From Anaerolineae bacterium (GTDB lineage Bacteria; Chloroflexota; Anaerolineae; JAFGEY01), in the NCBI GenBank assembly GCA_016931365.1, contig JAFGEY010000222.1, forward strand, positions 1 to 11,687: a stretch of 11,687 bases of DNA, in the 5' to 3' direction. The notes under the pieces were generated by a model, which saw only the letters and a program-made list of their open reading frames with translations, did no database searches and was not told the origin of the DNA. Below, piece by piece: positions 1 to 7,208 of this stretch (positions are counted from its first letter, which is position 1; every line of letters starts with the position of its first letter). The position numbers and the translations under genes are program-made.

Positions 1-138
1 ACGCAACAATGTTTCGAATGAGAGGAGTATTTTGCCCTATTTGAGTCACTTTGTAAAGTCCAAATCTTTTTCTGCAAGGCTATAGTTCCCAGTTGGACAC
101 AGATTCTTGAAAACAACGGTTTCGAAAGGGATTTAGTG

Positions 139-443
139 ATGCCTCAAGTCCATTTACTCCAGACGAAGGACAAAGCGCTCGCTACTACCGGAGAAAAACT
201 GTACCAAGTGGAAGACAAACTACTTCTGGTGATTAACGCTCACCTAATCGTCGAGTCCCTGTTGTTTCGCTTCATTTGCAGCAAGATTCCGAATCCTGAC
301 GCCCTACAGAGCGCGAGGTTAACCTTTGTCCAGATTCATTCCCTGGCTCAAGCACTACGTCATGCCAAGAAGTCGGAAGCCTGGTTCTGGCGCGTTACAA
401 AAGAGATCAACTCATTAAGAAATAGATTGGAAAGGATTTTATC
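139..443 (+). pseudogene. Truncated HEPN-like protein (5' part only)
   Basis: The reading frame starts at ATG 139 (or GTG 136) behind AAAGGG at 125-130. Its first ~98 residues look like a real small helical protein: VEDKLLLVINAHLIVE (24-39), ARLTFVQIHSLAQAL (59-73) and INSLRNRLE (90-98). This pattern matches small HEPN-like proteins that usually end in a motif such as LNxLRNxLAH. Here R94-N95 are present, but the expected Ala-His is replaced and the frame runs on out of phase inside the next gene until 687. I read this as a gene cut at the HEPN motif by a recombination junction near 430-443. Base composition is lower in GC than downstream. A short functional protein read through the junction is possible but unlikely. 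The HEPN assignment rests on remembered family pattern. I found no convincing promoter; TATAGT at 81-86 has no good -35 box. Confidence 0.55.
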
Positions 444-989
444 ATGGCTGTTCTTCCTGTTGTTGAAATTCCTCAGTTGCCCCAAACGGTCGACGAGTTT
501 GTCGTCCTGCGCGATCGGGTCGCGCAAACGCCGCAGGGCGGCGCGGCGATGCTGGTCGTCGCGCTGCTGGCCTACGCCGATGACGAGGCGTTGGGCTGTG
601 AGTGTCTGGCCGTCGCCGTTGACCGGGGCAATCTGCAAGAAGGCCCCAAGGGCTACAGGGGCTGGCAGTTGCCCGACAATACTTTAAAGCGCGTCGGGTT
701 GCAGATCGATGGCAAAGAATACCTGCCCCGCTCGTACATCAAGGGCGCGACGCCGGCAAACGGCTATGCCCTGCCTGCGCCGCCCTATGTGATCGAGTGT
801 TCGGACAACCCCTACAGCGGCGACCTCGAATCGGGCCAGTACAAGGTATTTGTGGCCTGTTCCGGCGCCGACTCACCCCGCCCGGTGACGTTAAAAAGGA
901 ACGACAAAGGCTTTTGGAAAGCGTCCGAGTGGAGTAGCTTGATCGTCGGAGTCAAGCCGCTCGTGGCGACCTTTAGCGATGATCTGTAA
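444..989 (+). CDS. Conserved protein of unknown function, DUF6935-like
   Basis: This 181-residue soluble protein has no signal peptide or membrane segment. The start at ATG 444 is supported by GGAAAGGA at 429-436. The N-terminus contains a block around LPQTVDEFVVLRDRVAQTPQ (12-31), then an alanine/leucine-rich helix, a YLPRSYIKG block near residue 90, and a conserved-looking C-terminal half with NPYSGD, CSGADSPRPVTL and KASEWSSLIVGVKP. I recognise the pattern as a bacterial family of unknown function that I believe is catalogued as DUF6935, without certainty about the number. No catalytic motif is evident. The gene stands alone: the promoter for the next cluster begins right after its stop, and upstream is a truncated gene whose fused end supplies its ribosome binding site. 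Codon use is GC-rich like the downstream cluster, so it belongs to the chromosomal core. Confidence 0.8.
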   Translation: MAVLPVVEIPQLPQTVDEFVVLRDRVAQTPQGGAAMLVVALLAYADDEALGCECLAVAVDRGNLQEGPKGYRGWQLPDNTLKRVGLQIDGKEYLPRSYIKGATPANGYALPAPPYVIECSDNPYSGDLESGQYKVFVACSGADSPRPVTLKRNDKGFWKASEWSSLIVGVKPLVATFSDDL

Positions 990-998
990 TGCGCTGTT

Positions 999-1028
999 TT
1001 GTACCTACCCTCTGAAATGGTATATAAT
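999..1028 (+). promoter_or_regulatory. Predicted sigma-70-type promoter of the glycan cluster
   Basis: A perfect TATAAT -10 box lies at 1023-1028. An 18-bp spacer separates it from TTGTAC (999-1004), which keeps only the TTG of the -35 consensus. A transcript starting 6-7 bases after the -10 box would begin at or next to the GTG codon at 1035, with no room for a Shine-Dalgarno site. The first cluster gene may therefore be translated from a leaderless mRNA. An in-frame TTG at 999 coincides with the -35 box and is an unlikely start. Confidence 0.6.
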
Positions 1029-1034
1029 GACGCC

Positions 1035-2204
1035 GTGAGCGAATCTTTGCCTGCCCACGTCGGCCTGAACGCCTCGTTGCTGTCTCTGGGGGAGAATTAT
1101 CGAGGCGCGGGCATCAACTGGTACATCTATGATCTGCTGTGCCACTTGCCAGACGCTGATCCCGTTCTGCGCTACACGGCGTTTCTGTCCGAGGCGCGGT
1201 TTTGCCCGCCGCCGGGGCTAGAGGTCAGGCGATCGGCCTGGTCGACCCAGTCGCCGATCAAGCGCATCGCCTGGGAGCAGTTGATCGCGCCCTGGGCGCT
1301 GCGCCGCGAGCGCGTTGATGTGCTGCACGCGATGGCATTTGTATCTCCGGTGCTGTCGCGCCTGCCGACGGTGATCACGGTTTTTGACCTCAGTTTCCTG
1401 AAATTCCCTCAAGCTTTCCAGGCCGCCAATCGTTTCTACTTGCGAACGATGACGCGGCTGTCGGTGCGGCGGGCCGAACAGGTGATCGCCATCTCGGAAT
1501 ACACGCGGCAGGATGTGATCAACCGATTGGGCGTGCCGGCCGAACGGGTGCAGACCGTGTACTGCGGCGTTGATCCGACGTTTGTGCCGTTGTCCAGGCC
1601 AGAGATCGACGCCTTTAAGGCCGAAAAGGGTCTGCCGGAGCGGTTCGTCCTTTTTTTGGGAACCATCGAGCCGCGCAAGAACGTGGTGCGCTTGATCGAG
1701 GCCTTTGCAGCGCTGGCAAAGCACCTCTCGGACGTCGATCTGGTCGTCGCGGGAGGCAAGGGCTGGTTTTTCGACCCGGTGTTCGCTCGCGTGCAGGAAC
1801 TGGGGCTGACCGACCGGGTGCATTTCCCCGGTTACGTGCCCGAAGCGGAAAAGCGGCTGTGGTATAACGCGGCGGAGGTCTTTTGCTATCCGTCGCTCTA
1901 TGAAGGATTTGGCCTGCCACCGCTGGAGGCGATGGCCTGCGGCACGCCGGTGATCGTGTCAACTGCGGCATCGCTGCCCGAGGTGGTCGGCGAAGCCGGG
2001 ATCGCAGTCGATCCGCAAGACACGCCGGGCTTGAGCGAGGCGATGCACAGCTTGCTCGACAACGCGTCGTTCGATGCGCCATCGCTTCGCGCCGAGCTTT
2101 CAGAGAAGGGAAGCGCGCGCGCCCGGCGGTTTACCTGGCCGGAAGCGGCGCGTCAGACAACTCAAATTTATCATCTCGCAAGACGGCAAGCGTCTTTGCG
2201 CTGA
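1035..2204 (+). CDS. Glycosyltransferase family 4 protein (GT-B fold)
   Basis: This 389-residue retaining glycosyltransferase probably transfers a sugar from a nucleotide-sugar donor to a growing surface glycan or glycolipid. The N-terminal acceptor-side domain opens with GLNASLLSL and [12 protein letters not shown] (residues 10-36). It continues with a DVLHAM strand (95-100) and VFDLS (116-120). The donor-binding half contains [18 protein letters not shown] (207-224), a VVAGGKGW loop (237-244) and the GT4 EX7E signature, E290 to E298, in EGFGLPPLE followed by AMACGTPVI. No membrane segment or signal peptide is visible. GTG 1035 is chosen because the TATAAT box at 1023-1028 leaves only six bases before it. 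The upstream in-frame TTG (999) would lie in the promoter. It heads a five-gene cluster; donor and acceptor cannot be read from sequence. Confidence 0.9.
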   Translation: MSESLPAHVGLNASLLSLGENYRGAGINWYIYDLLCHLPDADPVLRYTAFLSEARFCPPPGLEVRRSAWSTQSPIKRIAWEQLIAPWALRRERVDVLHAMAFVSPVLSRLPTVITVFDLSFLKFPQAFQAANRFYLRTMTRLSVRRAEQVIAISEYTRQDVINRLGVPAERVQTVYCGVDPTFVPLSRPEIDAFKAEKGLPERFVLFLGTIEPRKNVVRLIEAFAALAKHLSDVDLVVAGGKGWFFDPVFARVQELGLTDRVHFPGYVPEAEKRLWYNAAEVFCYPSLYEGFGLPPLEAMACGTPVIVSTAASLPEVVGEAGIAVDPQDTPGLSEAMHSLLDNASFDAPSLRAELSEKGSARARRFTWPEAARQTTQIYHLARRQASLR

Positions 2205-2264
2205 GACCCGGCAGTCGAAGCGCCGTGCGACTTTAGTTTGTCGTCGAAGGAGAGGAGAGAACGC

Positions 2265-3683
2265 TTGAACTCCAAGTGGCGTGTCGTTTTGGAATTGGTT
2301 TTCGACGCGGTATTGATCAATCTTGGTTTTGTGCTGGCCTATTGGGTGCGCTATCAACTCGAGTGGCCCGAACCGGTGACTGCATCCAATTACAAGTCGC
2401 TCGGCGCCTATGTTCCCTTGATGATCACGTTGACCGGATTGCTGCTGCTCGGGTATGTTTGGCAAAAGGCCTACGTTCATTCGCGCGGGCGCGGTTGGCT
2501 CGACGAGATGTATGCGTTGTTCAGCGGCACGCTCACCGGCCTGATGCTGCTGATCGTGACCACCTACTTTGTCCCCGAGTTGTCCTATTCGCGCGGGTTG
2601 TTTCCCCTGGCCGCGGTCACGATCTTTGCTCTGCTGGCGTTAAGCCGCATCATCAAATCGATTGTCTTGAATCATCTGCGACGGCGCGGCATCGGCGTGC
2701 GGCGCGTGCTCGTGGTCGGCGCGGGCGAGGTGGGACGGACCGTGATCCGTTCGATCGTTGCCCACCCGGAATTGGGCTATCAAGTGGTCGGCCTGGTGGA
2801 CGACGATCCCGAGAAAGGGCAGACCGATCTGGGCAAGATTAAAGCATTGGGCGAGATCGAAAAACTGCCCGTGCTCATTTCCGAGCACAGCATCGATCTG
2901 GTGATCACCGCGCTGCCCTGGATGTATCATCGCAAGATTTTGCGCATTATGCGCCAGTGCGAGGGGCAAAAGACCCAGGTCTACATTGTGCCCGACCTCC
3001 TGCAGACGGCCATTCGCCATGTGGACGTGGAATATCTGGGCGAGGTGCCGGTGGTCGGCGTGCGGCAGAGCGCGCTGGGCCAGGGGGCATTGTTTTTCAA
3101 GCGCGCTCTCGATTTGATCCTGATCGTCATCGGCTTGATGTTGGGCTGGCCGGTATTGCTGCTGATCGCCCTATTGATCCGCATCGATTCGCCCGGCCCG
3201 GCCATTTTTGCTCAAACGCGCATTGGCAAGAACGGAGTTCCCTTTACGATCTATAAATTCCGTACGATGCGCCAGGGTGCCGACTCGGAAAAAGCTCAAT
3301 TGATGGACCAAAACGAGGGCGAAGAGCGCCTGTTCAAAATCAAGGACGATCCGCGCGTGACGCGGATGGGGCGGTTCTTGCGCAAAACGAGCCTGGATGA
3401 ACTTGCGCAGTTTTGGAATGTTTTGCGCGGCGAAATGAGCATCGTGGGACCGCGGCCGCAGGTGCCCAGCGAGGTCGAATTGTACCTGGAATGGCACCGC
3501 CCCAGGCTGGATGTGTTGCCCGGCATCACCGGTATGTGGCAGGTCAGCGGGCGCAGCGAACTCGGTTTTGACGAGATGGCCTTGCTCGACATCTGGTACG
3601 TCGAAAACTGGACGCTCTGGTTGGACATCAAGATCATACTCAAGACCGCTGCCGTCGCCCTGGCCGCCAAGGGGGCCTATTAG
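2265..3683 (+). CDS. Polyprenyl-phosphate sugar-1-phosphate transferase (exopolysaccharide priming enzyme, WcaJ/EpsE type)
   Basis: This 472-residue membrane enzyme is expected to start glycan assembly by moving a sugar-1-phosphate from a UDP-sugar to undecaprenyl phosphate at the inner face of the membrane. Four hydrophobic segments occupy roughly residues 9-29, 48-66, 85-103 and 111-130. A Rossmann-like CoA-binding region follows, with [14 protein letters not shown] (147-160). After a further membrane stretch (283-305) comes the bacterial sugar transferase domain: [19 protein letters not shown] (306-324), YKFRTMR (330-336), [20 protein letters not shown] (372-391), SIVGPRP (392-398) and [13 protein letters not shown] (418-430). 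The likely start is TTG 2265, preceded by AAGGAGAGGAG (2247-2257); the in-frame TTG at 2238 has poorer spacing. It lies 60 bases after the GT4 gene. Length is normal for the family. The transferred sugar is unknown. Confidence 0.92.
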   Translation: MNSKWRVVLELVFDAVLINLGFVLAYWVRYQLEWPEPVTASNYKSLGAYVPLMITLTGLLLLGYVWQKAYVHSRGRGWLDEMYALFSGTLTGLMLLIVTTYFVPELSYSRGLFPLAAVTIFALLALSRIIKSIVLNHLRRRGIGVRRVLVVGAGEVGRTVIRSIVAHPELGYQVVGLVDDDPEKGQTDLGKIKALGEIEKLPVLISEHSIDLVITALPWMYHRKILRIMRQCEGQKTQVYIVPDLLQTAIRHVDVEYLGEVPVVGVRQSALGQGALFFKRALDLILIVIGLMLGWPVLLLIALLIRIDSPGPAIFAQTRIGKNGVPFTIYKFRTMRQGADSEKAQLMDQNEGEERLFKIKDDPRVTRMGRFLRKTSLDELAQFWNVLRGEMSIVGPRPQVPSEVELYLEWHRPRLDVLPGITGMWQVSGRSELGFDEMALLDIWYVENWTLWLDIKIILKTAAVALAAKGAY

Positions 3684-3711
3684 CGGCGAACGTATCGCCG
3701 AAAGGGGGAAG

Positions 3712-4899
3712 ATGGTGTTCGAACTGAACGCACAAGACAAGCAGGCGATGATCGCCTTTTTGCAGGATATGGTGCGCATCCCCAGCTACTCAACCCAGGA
3801 GAGGGCGATGGCCGAACGGCTGATGGCCGAGATGTCCAGGATCGGCTTTCAAGATGTGCGCGCCGATCGCATCGGCAACGTGATCGGGCGCATTGGCCCC
3901 GGCACGGGACGCACCCTGCTCTACAACGGTCATATGGACGTGGTTGGTGTGGGCGATCCTGCCACCTGGAAGCACGACCCTTTTGGCGCTGAAATTCAAA
4001 ACGGTGTTTTGTACGGGCGCGGCGCGTCGGATATGAAGGGTGCGCTGGCGGCAATGGTCTACGCGGCCAAGCTGTTGCTCGATCGAGGCGTGGCGCTGCA
4101 CGGCAACCTCTATGTGGCCGGTGCGGTGCAGGAGGAACCCTGTGAAGGGCTGGGAATGAAGGTGCTGATCGAAGAGGAGGGCCTGATGCCCGATTGCGTG
4201 CTGCTCGGTGAGGCGACCAACTTGCAGATCAGCCGGGGACAGCGCGGACGGATGGAGATCAAGGTGGTCACGCACGGGCGTTCCTGTCATGCGTCTGCTC
4301 CGCACCTGGGCGACAACGCCATCTATGCCGCCGCGCGATTGGTCTTTGGCGTCGAGATGCTCAGCACCCAGTTGGCCGAAGACAAATTTCTCGGTGCGGG
4401 CACGCTGGCGATCACGCACATCGAAAACATGGCGGGCAGCCGCAACGTGGTGCCCGACACGTGCACTTTTTACATCGACCGACGGCTGACCATCGGTGAG
4501 ACGGAAGCCAAGGCAATGGCCGAGGTGCAAAGTGTCTTGCTGCGCGAGGCGGTGAATGCCAGGGCCGAGGTATCCGAGTATACTTGGACCTCGTACACCG
4601 GCTATCAGGCCCGGATGCGCGCCTACTATCCTGCCTGGACCCTCGACCGCGATCACCCGCTGGTGCAAAATGTCAGCCGGGCGATCCGCGCCGAGCTGGG
4701 CTACCGGCCGGCGATCGGCAAGTGGGATTTTTCCACCGACGGCACTTATACGATGGGGGTGGCGGGCATTCCGACGGTCGGCTTTGGGCCTGGTGAAGAA
4801 AAATACGCCCACACGGTCGACGATCAAATCCGGTTGGGCGACGTCGAGCGCGCAGCGCAGGCTTATGCGCGCATCGCCACCGAAATTTTTGAAAGCTAG
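3712..4899 (+). CDS. M20 family metallohydrolase, YgeY (selenium-metabolism-linked) type
   Basis: This 395-residue cytoplasmic dinuclear-zinc amidohydrolase belongs to the M20/ArgE/DapE superfamily. Likely metal ligands are visible: H74 with D76 (NGHMDVV), D107 (GRGASDMKG), catalytic E141 and ligand E142 (VQEEPCEG), E167 (LLGEATN) and H367 (KYAHTVDD). H193 in the dimerisation domain (SCHASAPH) contributes to the active site in relatives. The combination of WKHDPFGAEIQNGVLYGRGA, GQRGRMEIKVV and DFSTDGTYTMGVAGIPTVGF (339-358) resembles E. coli YgeY, about 403 residues long. ATG 3712 follows a strong AAAGGGGGAAG site, 28 bases after the sugar-transferase stop; an upstream in-frame start would lie inside that gene. 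The substrate is unknown. In this setting it might deacylate a sugar or handle an N-acyl compound, but nothing in the sequence proves that. Confidence 0.87.
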   Translation: MVFELNAQDKQAMIAFLQDMVRIPSYSTQERAMAERLMAEMSRIGFQDVRADRIGNVIGRIGPGTGRTLLYNGHMDVVGVGDPATWKHDPFGAEIQNGVLYGRGASDMKGALAAMVYAAKLLLDRGVALHGNLYVAGAVQEEPCEGLGMKVLIEEEGLMPDCVLLGEATNLQISRGQRGRMEIKVVTHGRSCHASAPHLGDNAIYAAARLVFGVEMLSTQLAEDKFLGAGTLAITHIENMAGSRNVVPDTCTFYIDRRLTIGETEAKAMAEVQSVLLREAVNARAEVSEYTWTSYTGYQARMRAYYPAWTLDRDHPLVQNVSRAIRAELGYRPAIGKWDFSTDGTYTMGVAGIPTVGFGPGEEKYAHTVDDQIRLGDVERAAQAYARIATEIFES

Positions 4900-4902
4900 A
4901 AG

Positions 4903-6279
4903 ATGGATATAGATGTTTTACGTTCGATTTATGGCAGCGACCGCTTACTGCTCAACGGTGAGCTGGTGCGATATGAGCAAGCCCAACAATGGTTTGTCGA
5001 CTATTTCGGTCCCGGCCCGGTCACTTTTTTCCGCACGCCGGGGCGACTCAACCTGATCGGCGAGCATACCGATTATAATGGTGGTTTTGTGCTGCCCGTT
5101 GCGCTTGACCGGGACATTCTCTGCGTGTCCCGCCCGCGCGACGATGACCTGATCAACGCGATCAATGTCGAGGATCGCTTTGCACCCTTTTCCTTCGCCC
5201 TTTCGTCCGCTATTCCTCACGCGCCGTCCGGCGACTGGAGCAATTATTTTCGCGGCGCGGCGCAAGAGATCGCCCGGCGGTTTGGCGATCGGGTGCCAGT
5301 GAAGGGGATGGATGTGCTCATTTCTGGCGCAATGCCCTACAGCATTCCGCGTGGCGCGGGGCTGAGTTCGTCGACGGCGCTGTCGGTCACGGCGGCGCTG
5401 GCCCTGGTCGCGCTCAACGGGATCGAGATCGACCGTGCCGACCTGGCCCATTTGTGCAGCGTGGGTGAGTGGTACGTTGGCACGCGCGGCGGGATGATGG
5501 ATCAGTTTGCCACTTTGCTCGGCGAGCGCGATCATGCGCTCTTTTTGGACTGTCGCCCATCAACGGAGGGCGTATATGCGTTCGAACACGTGCTGATGCC
5601 CGGTGGGGTGCAGGTCGTGTTGTTGACCAGCGGGGTACATCACGATAATGTGCGCGGCGAGTTCAACCAGCGCGTCGCCGAGTGCAAGATCGGCGTCAAA
5701 TTGCTCCAGCAGCGCTACCCGTCGATCCACCAGTTGCGTGACGTGACCCCCGCAGGGCTGAGGCTTTCAAATGAAGCGTTGGACGCCTTGTTGAACCGGA
5801 TGCTGCCCCCACGCGCGACTGCTGGACAATTGATCCGCCTGGGCATCGACCAGACCTGGCTTGACGCGCTGATTGCCGATCATCGCCTGGCCCCCGATGC
5901 TGTTTTTGCCGTACTGCCGCGCTGCCGACACGTGATCGGCGAGAATGCGCGCGTGCTGGCGGGCGTCGCCGCGCTCAATCGCGGCGACCTGGCCGAATTT
6001 GGCGCACTGATGAACCGTGCCCACGTTAGTATGAGCCAGGATTACGGCGCGAGTTGTTCTGAGGTAGATGTGTTGGTCGACATTGTTCAGCAGCAGCCGG
6101 GCGTGCTCGGCGCGCGGATCACCGGCGCGGGGTGGGGCGGCGGCGTTGTGGCCTTGGTCGAGCAGGATGCGGACGAGGTGTGGATTCTGGTCGTGCAGAG
6201 CGCTTACCGCGCGGCGACCGGGCTGGATACCGAGGTCTTTGTCTGCCGTCCGGGCGACGGCGCAGGGTGGTTGACATGA
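4903..6279 (+). CDS. Galactokinase-family GHMP kinase, GALK2-like
   Basis: This 458-residue GHMP kinase should phosphorylate C1 of galactose, N-acetylgalactosamine or a related sugar with ATP. The galactokinase signature PGRLNLIGEHTDYNGG (46-61) holds R48, E54, H55 and D57. The ATP phosphate loop is PRGAGLSSSTAL (149-160). The catalytic Asp is likely D200 in TRGGMMDQF (194-202), and the third GHMP motif is ARITGAGWGGG (404-414). Bacterial GalK is usually about 380-390 residues. Here about 40 extra residues lie between VAECKIGV (258-265) and RHVIGENARV (342-351). The extra segment, the FNQRVAEC block and TGAGWGG all resemble eukaryotic GALK2/GAL1-type enzymes more than E. coli GalK, which has TGGGFGG. 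Three bases separate it from the M20 gene and it overlaps the next gene by ATGA, so translation is probably coupled. Exact sugar specificity is uncertain. Confidence 0.87.
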   Translation: MDIDVLRSIYGSDRLLLNGELVRYEQAQQWFVDYFGPGPVTFFRTPGRLNLIGEHTDYNGGFVLPVALDRDILCVSRPRDDDLINAINVEDRFAPFSFALSSAIPHAPSGDWSNYFRGAAQEIARRFGDRVPVKGMDVLISGAMPYSIPRGAGLSSSTALSVTAALALVALNGIEIDRADLAHLCSVGEWYVGTRGGMMDQFATLLGERDHALFLDCRPSTEGVYAFEHVLMPGGVQVVLLTSGVHHDNVRGEFNQRVAECKIGVKLLQQRYPSIHQLRDVTPAGLRLSNEALDALLNRMLPPRATAGQLIRLGIDQTWLDALIADHRLAPDAVFAVLPRCRHVIGENARVLAGVAALNRGDLAEFGALMNRAHVSMSQDYGASCSEVDVLVDIVQQQPGVLGARITGAGWGGGVVALVEQDADEVWILVVQSAYRAATGLDTEVFVCRPGDGAGWLT

Positions 6280-7034
6280 AAGAACTGATCGCCGTCATTC
6301 TCACGCTGAACGAGGAAAAGCGCATCGCCGAGTGCATTCGCAGCGTGCAGTGGTGCGATACCGTGGTCGTGTTCGATTCGTATAGCCAAGATCGAACGTG
6401 CGAAATCGCCCGCAAAGAAGGCGCGTTGGTTGTTCGACACCCATTCAAGGGCTTTGGCAGCCAGCGCCAGGCGGCGATGGACTGCCTGCGGGCCGAATGG
6501 ATTTTGTTCATCGACGCCGACGAGCGCGTCACACCGGAACTGGCCCAGGAAATTCGCCGGGTGATCGCCGAGCGGCCCGAGATCGCCGGCTGGTGGTTTC
6601 CGCGCCACAATTACATTTGGGGCCGGCTCACCCTTCATGCCGGCTGGTATCCTGACTACCAACTGCGTCTCTTGCGCGCGGATCGCTCGCACTGGGATCC
6701 TCAGCGCGAGGTGCACGAGCTGCCCATCCTCGACGGCCCGACCGGGTATCTCGAAAACGTGCTGATCCACTATAATTACGACTCGTTGCGTCAGTTCATC
6801 GCCACGCAGGAAAAATACACCAATTACGATGCGCAGATTTTATTCAACAAGGGCGAGCGATCCAAACCGTGGAGCCCCTTTAGTATGCCCATCAGACATT
6901 TCAAACTGCGCTTCATCGATTGGCAGGGCTACAAAGATGGCCTGCACGGCCTTGTGCTCAGCCTGTTGATGAGCTATTATGAGGGCCAAAAGTACGTGCG
7001 CCTGGCGCGATTGCGATGGCGAGCTATGTTTTGA
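6276..7034 (+). CDS. Glycosyltransferase family 2 protein (WaaE/KdtX-like)
   Basis: This 252-residue inverting GT-A glycosyltransferase has the opening KELIAVILTLNEEKRIAECI (2-21) typical of GT2. It has an acidic nucleotide-sugar site, D34 in VVFDSYSQD, and the metal-binding DADE at 80-83 (FIDADERV). The following blocks, FPRHNYIWGRLTLHAGWYPD (108-127), YQLRLLR (128-134) and HELP near 147-150, match the WaaE/KdtX subgroup, which adds glucose to lipopolysaccharide core in proteobacteria. A C-terminal amphipathic/hydrophobic helix (221-235) may contact membrane. ATG 6276 overlaps the galactokinase-family stop (ATGA) and has AGGGTGG at 6264-6270; longer in-frame extensions lie inside the upstream gene. 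It closes the cluster. An LPS role is not implied if the host lacks LPS, so a glycolipid or exopolysaccharide acceptor is more likely. Confidence 0.88.
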   Translation: MKELIAVILTLNEEKRIAECIRSVQWCDTVVVFDSYSQDRTCEIARKEGALVVRHPFKGFGSQRQAAMDCLRAEWILFIDADERVTPELAQEIRRVIAERPEIAGWWFPRHNYIWGRLTLHAGWYPDYQLRLLRADRSHWDPQREVHELPILDGPTGYLENVLIHYNYDSLRQFIATQEKYTNYDAQILFNKGERSKPWSPFSMPIRHFKLRFIDWQGYKDGLHGLVLSLLMSYYEGQKYVRLARLRWRAMF

Positions 7035-7059
7035 CAGCCTGGTGATTCTATGCTAAACT
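7031..7059 (+). promoter_or_regulatory. Predicted promoter for the structured leader and AEP/HEAT gene
   Basis: A perfect TTGACA -35 box (7031-7036) and a TAAACT -10 box (7054-7059, four of six to consensus) are separated by exactly 17 bp. The -35 box contains the TGA stop of the GT2 gene (7032-7034). Transcription should begin around 7065-7067, which is the first base of the GGCTGG helix strand of the leader RNA. The exact fit between promoter and RNA structure argues that both are real. Confidence 0.65.
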
Positions 7060-7065
7060 GATACC

Positions 7066-7194
7066 CGGCTGGCCCCCTAAAAAACAATCTTTGAAAAGGT
7101 TGCCGATCCAGCCCATCACGGCACCTGCTTGTCTCTGACCACCTATGCATACGGCGTATGTTGTGGTTGGAGGTTGGCAGGTGCCTTTTTGTTT
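7066..7194 (+). ncRNA. Candidate structured leader RNA or small RNA (unassigned class)
   Basis: From the predicted transcription start to a U-tract there are about 125 nt of strongly structured sequence with no reading frame. A first helix joins GGCTGG (7067-7072) to CCAGCC (7108-7113) around a 35-base A-rich loop. A long rod follows: GGCACCTGC (7120-7128) with GCAGGTGCC (7177-7185), CTCT (7133-7136) with GGAG (7169-7172), ACCAC (7138-7142) with GTGGT (7163-7167), and CATAC (7148-7152) with GTATG (7156-7160). TTTTTGTTTT follows at 7186-7195. An alternative pairing GCCG (7102-7105) with CGGC (7119-7122) would invade the base of the terminator stem, as in attenuators. I do not recognise any standard riboswitch, SRP, 6S or tmRNA signature. 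It could be an attenuator of the downstream gene, an independent small RNA, or simply a strong operon terminator. Confidence 0.5.
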
Positions 7195-7195
7195 T
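7120..7195 (+). terminator. Rho-independent terminator-like rod hairpin with U-tract
   Basis: A perfect 9-bp GC-rich stem (7120-7128 with 7177-7185) closes a nested rod hairpin and is followed immediately by TTTTTGTTTT. It would end transcripts of the glycan cluster. It also lies between the 7031-7059 promoter and the gene at 7209, so it could act as a conditional terminator for that gene. The ribosome binding site GGGAGAG (7196-7202) begins one base after the U-tract. Confidence 0.75.
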
Positions 7196-7208
7196 GGGAG
7201 AGTAAAAA

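Noticed and set aside
3511..3711. Upstream extension of the M20 gene
   Set aside because: It overlaps the conserved end of the sugar-transferase gene in another frame. ATG 3712 has a strong ribosome binding site.
3790..4827. 345-residue open frame on the minus strand
   Set aside because: It lies antisense to the M20 gene, whose motifs are unmistakable. The minus frame is rich in His, Arg and Gly with no recognisable domain, typical of a shadow in GC-rich DNA.
6132..6275. Upstream extension of the GT2 gene
   Set aside because: It lies inside the sugar kinase gene and lacks GT2 character. ATG 6276 has a ribosome binding site and gives the canonical N-terminus.
7066..7194. Known RNA classes for the leader (SRP RNA, 6S, tmRNA, TPP, fluoride, T-box)
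   Set aside because: The diagnostic conserved cores of these classes, for example the SRP GGAAGCAGCC region or the TPP CUGAGA box, are absent on reading.
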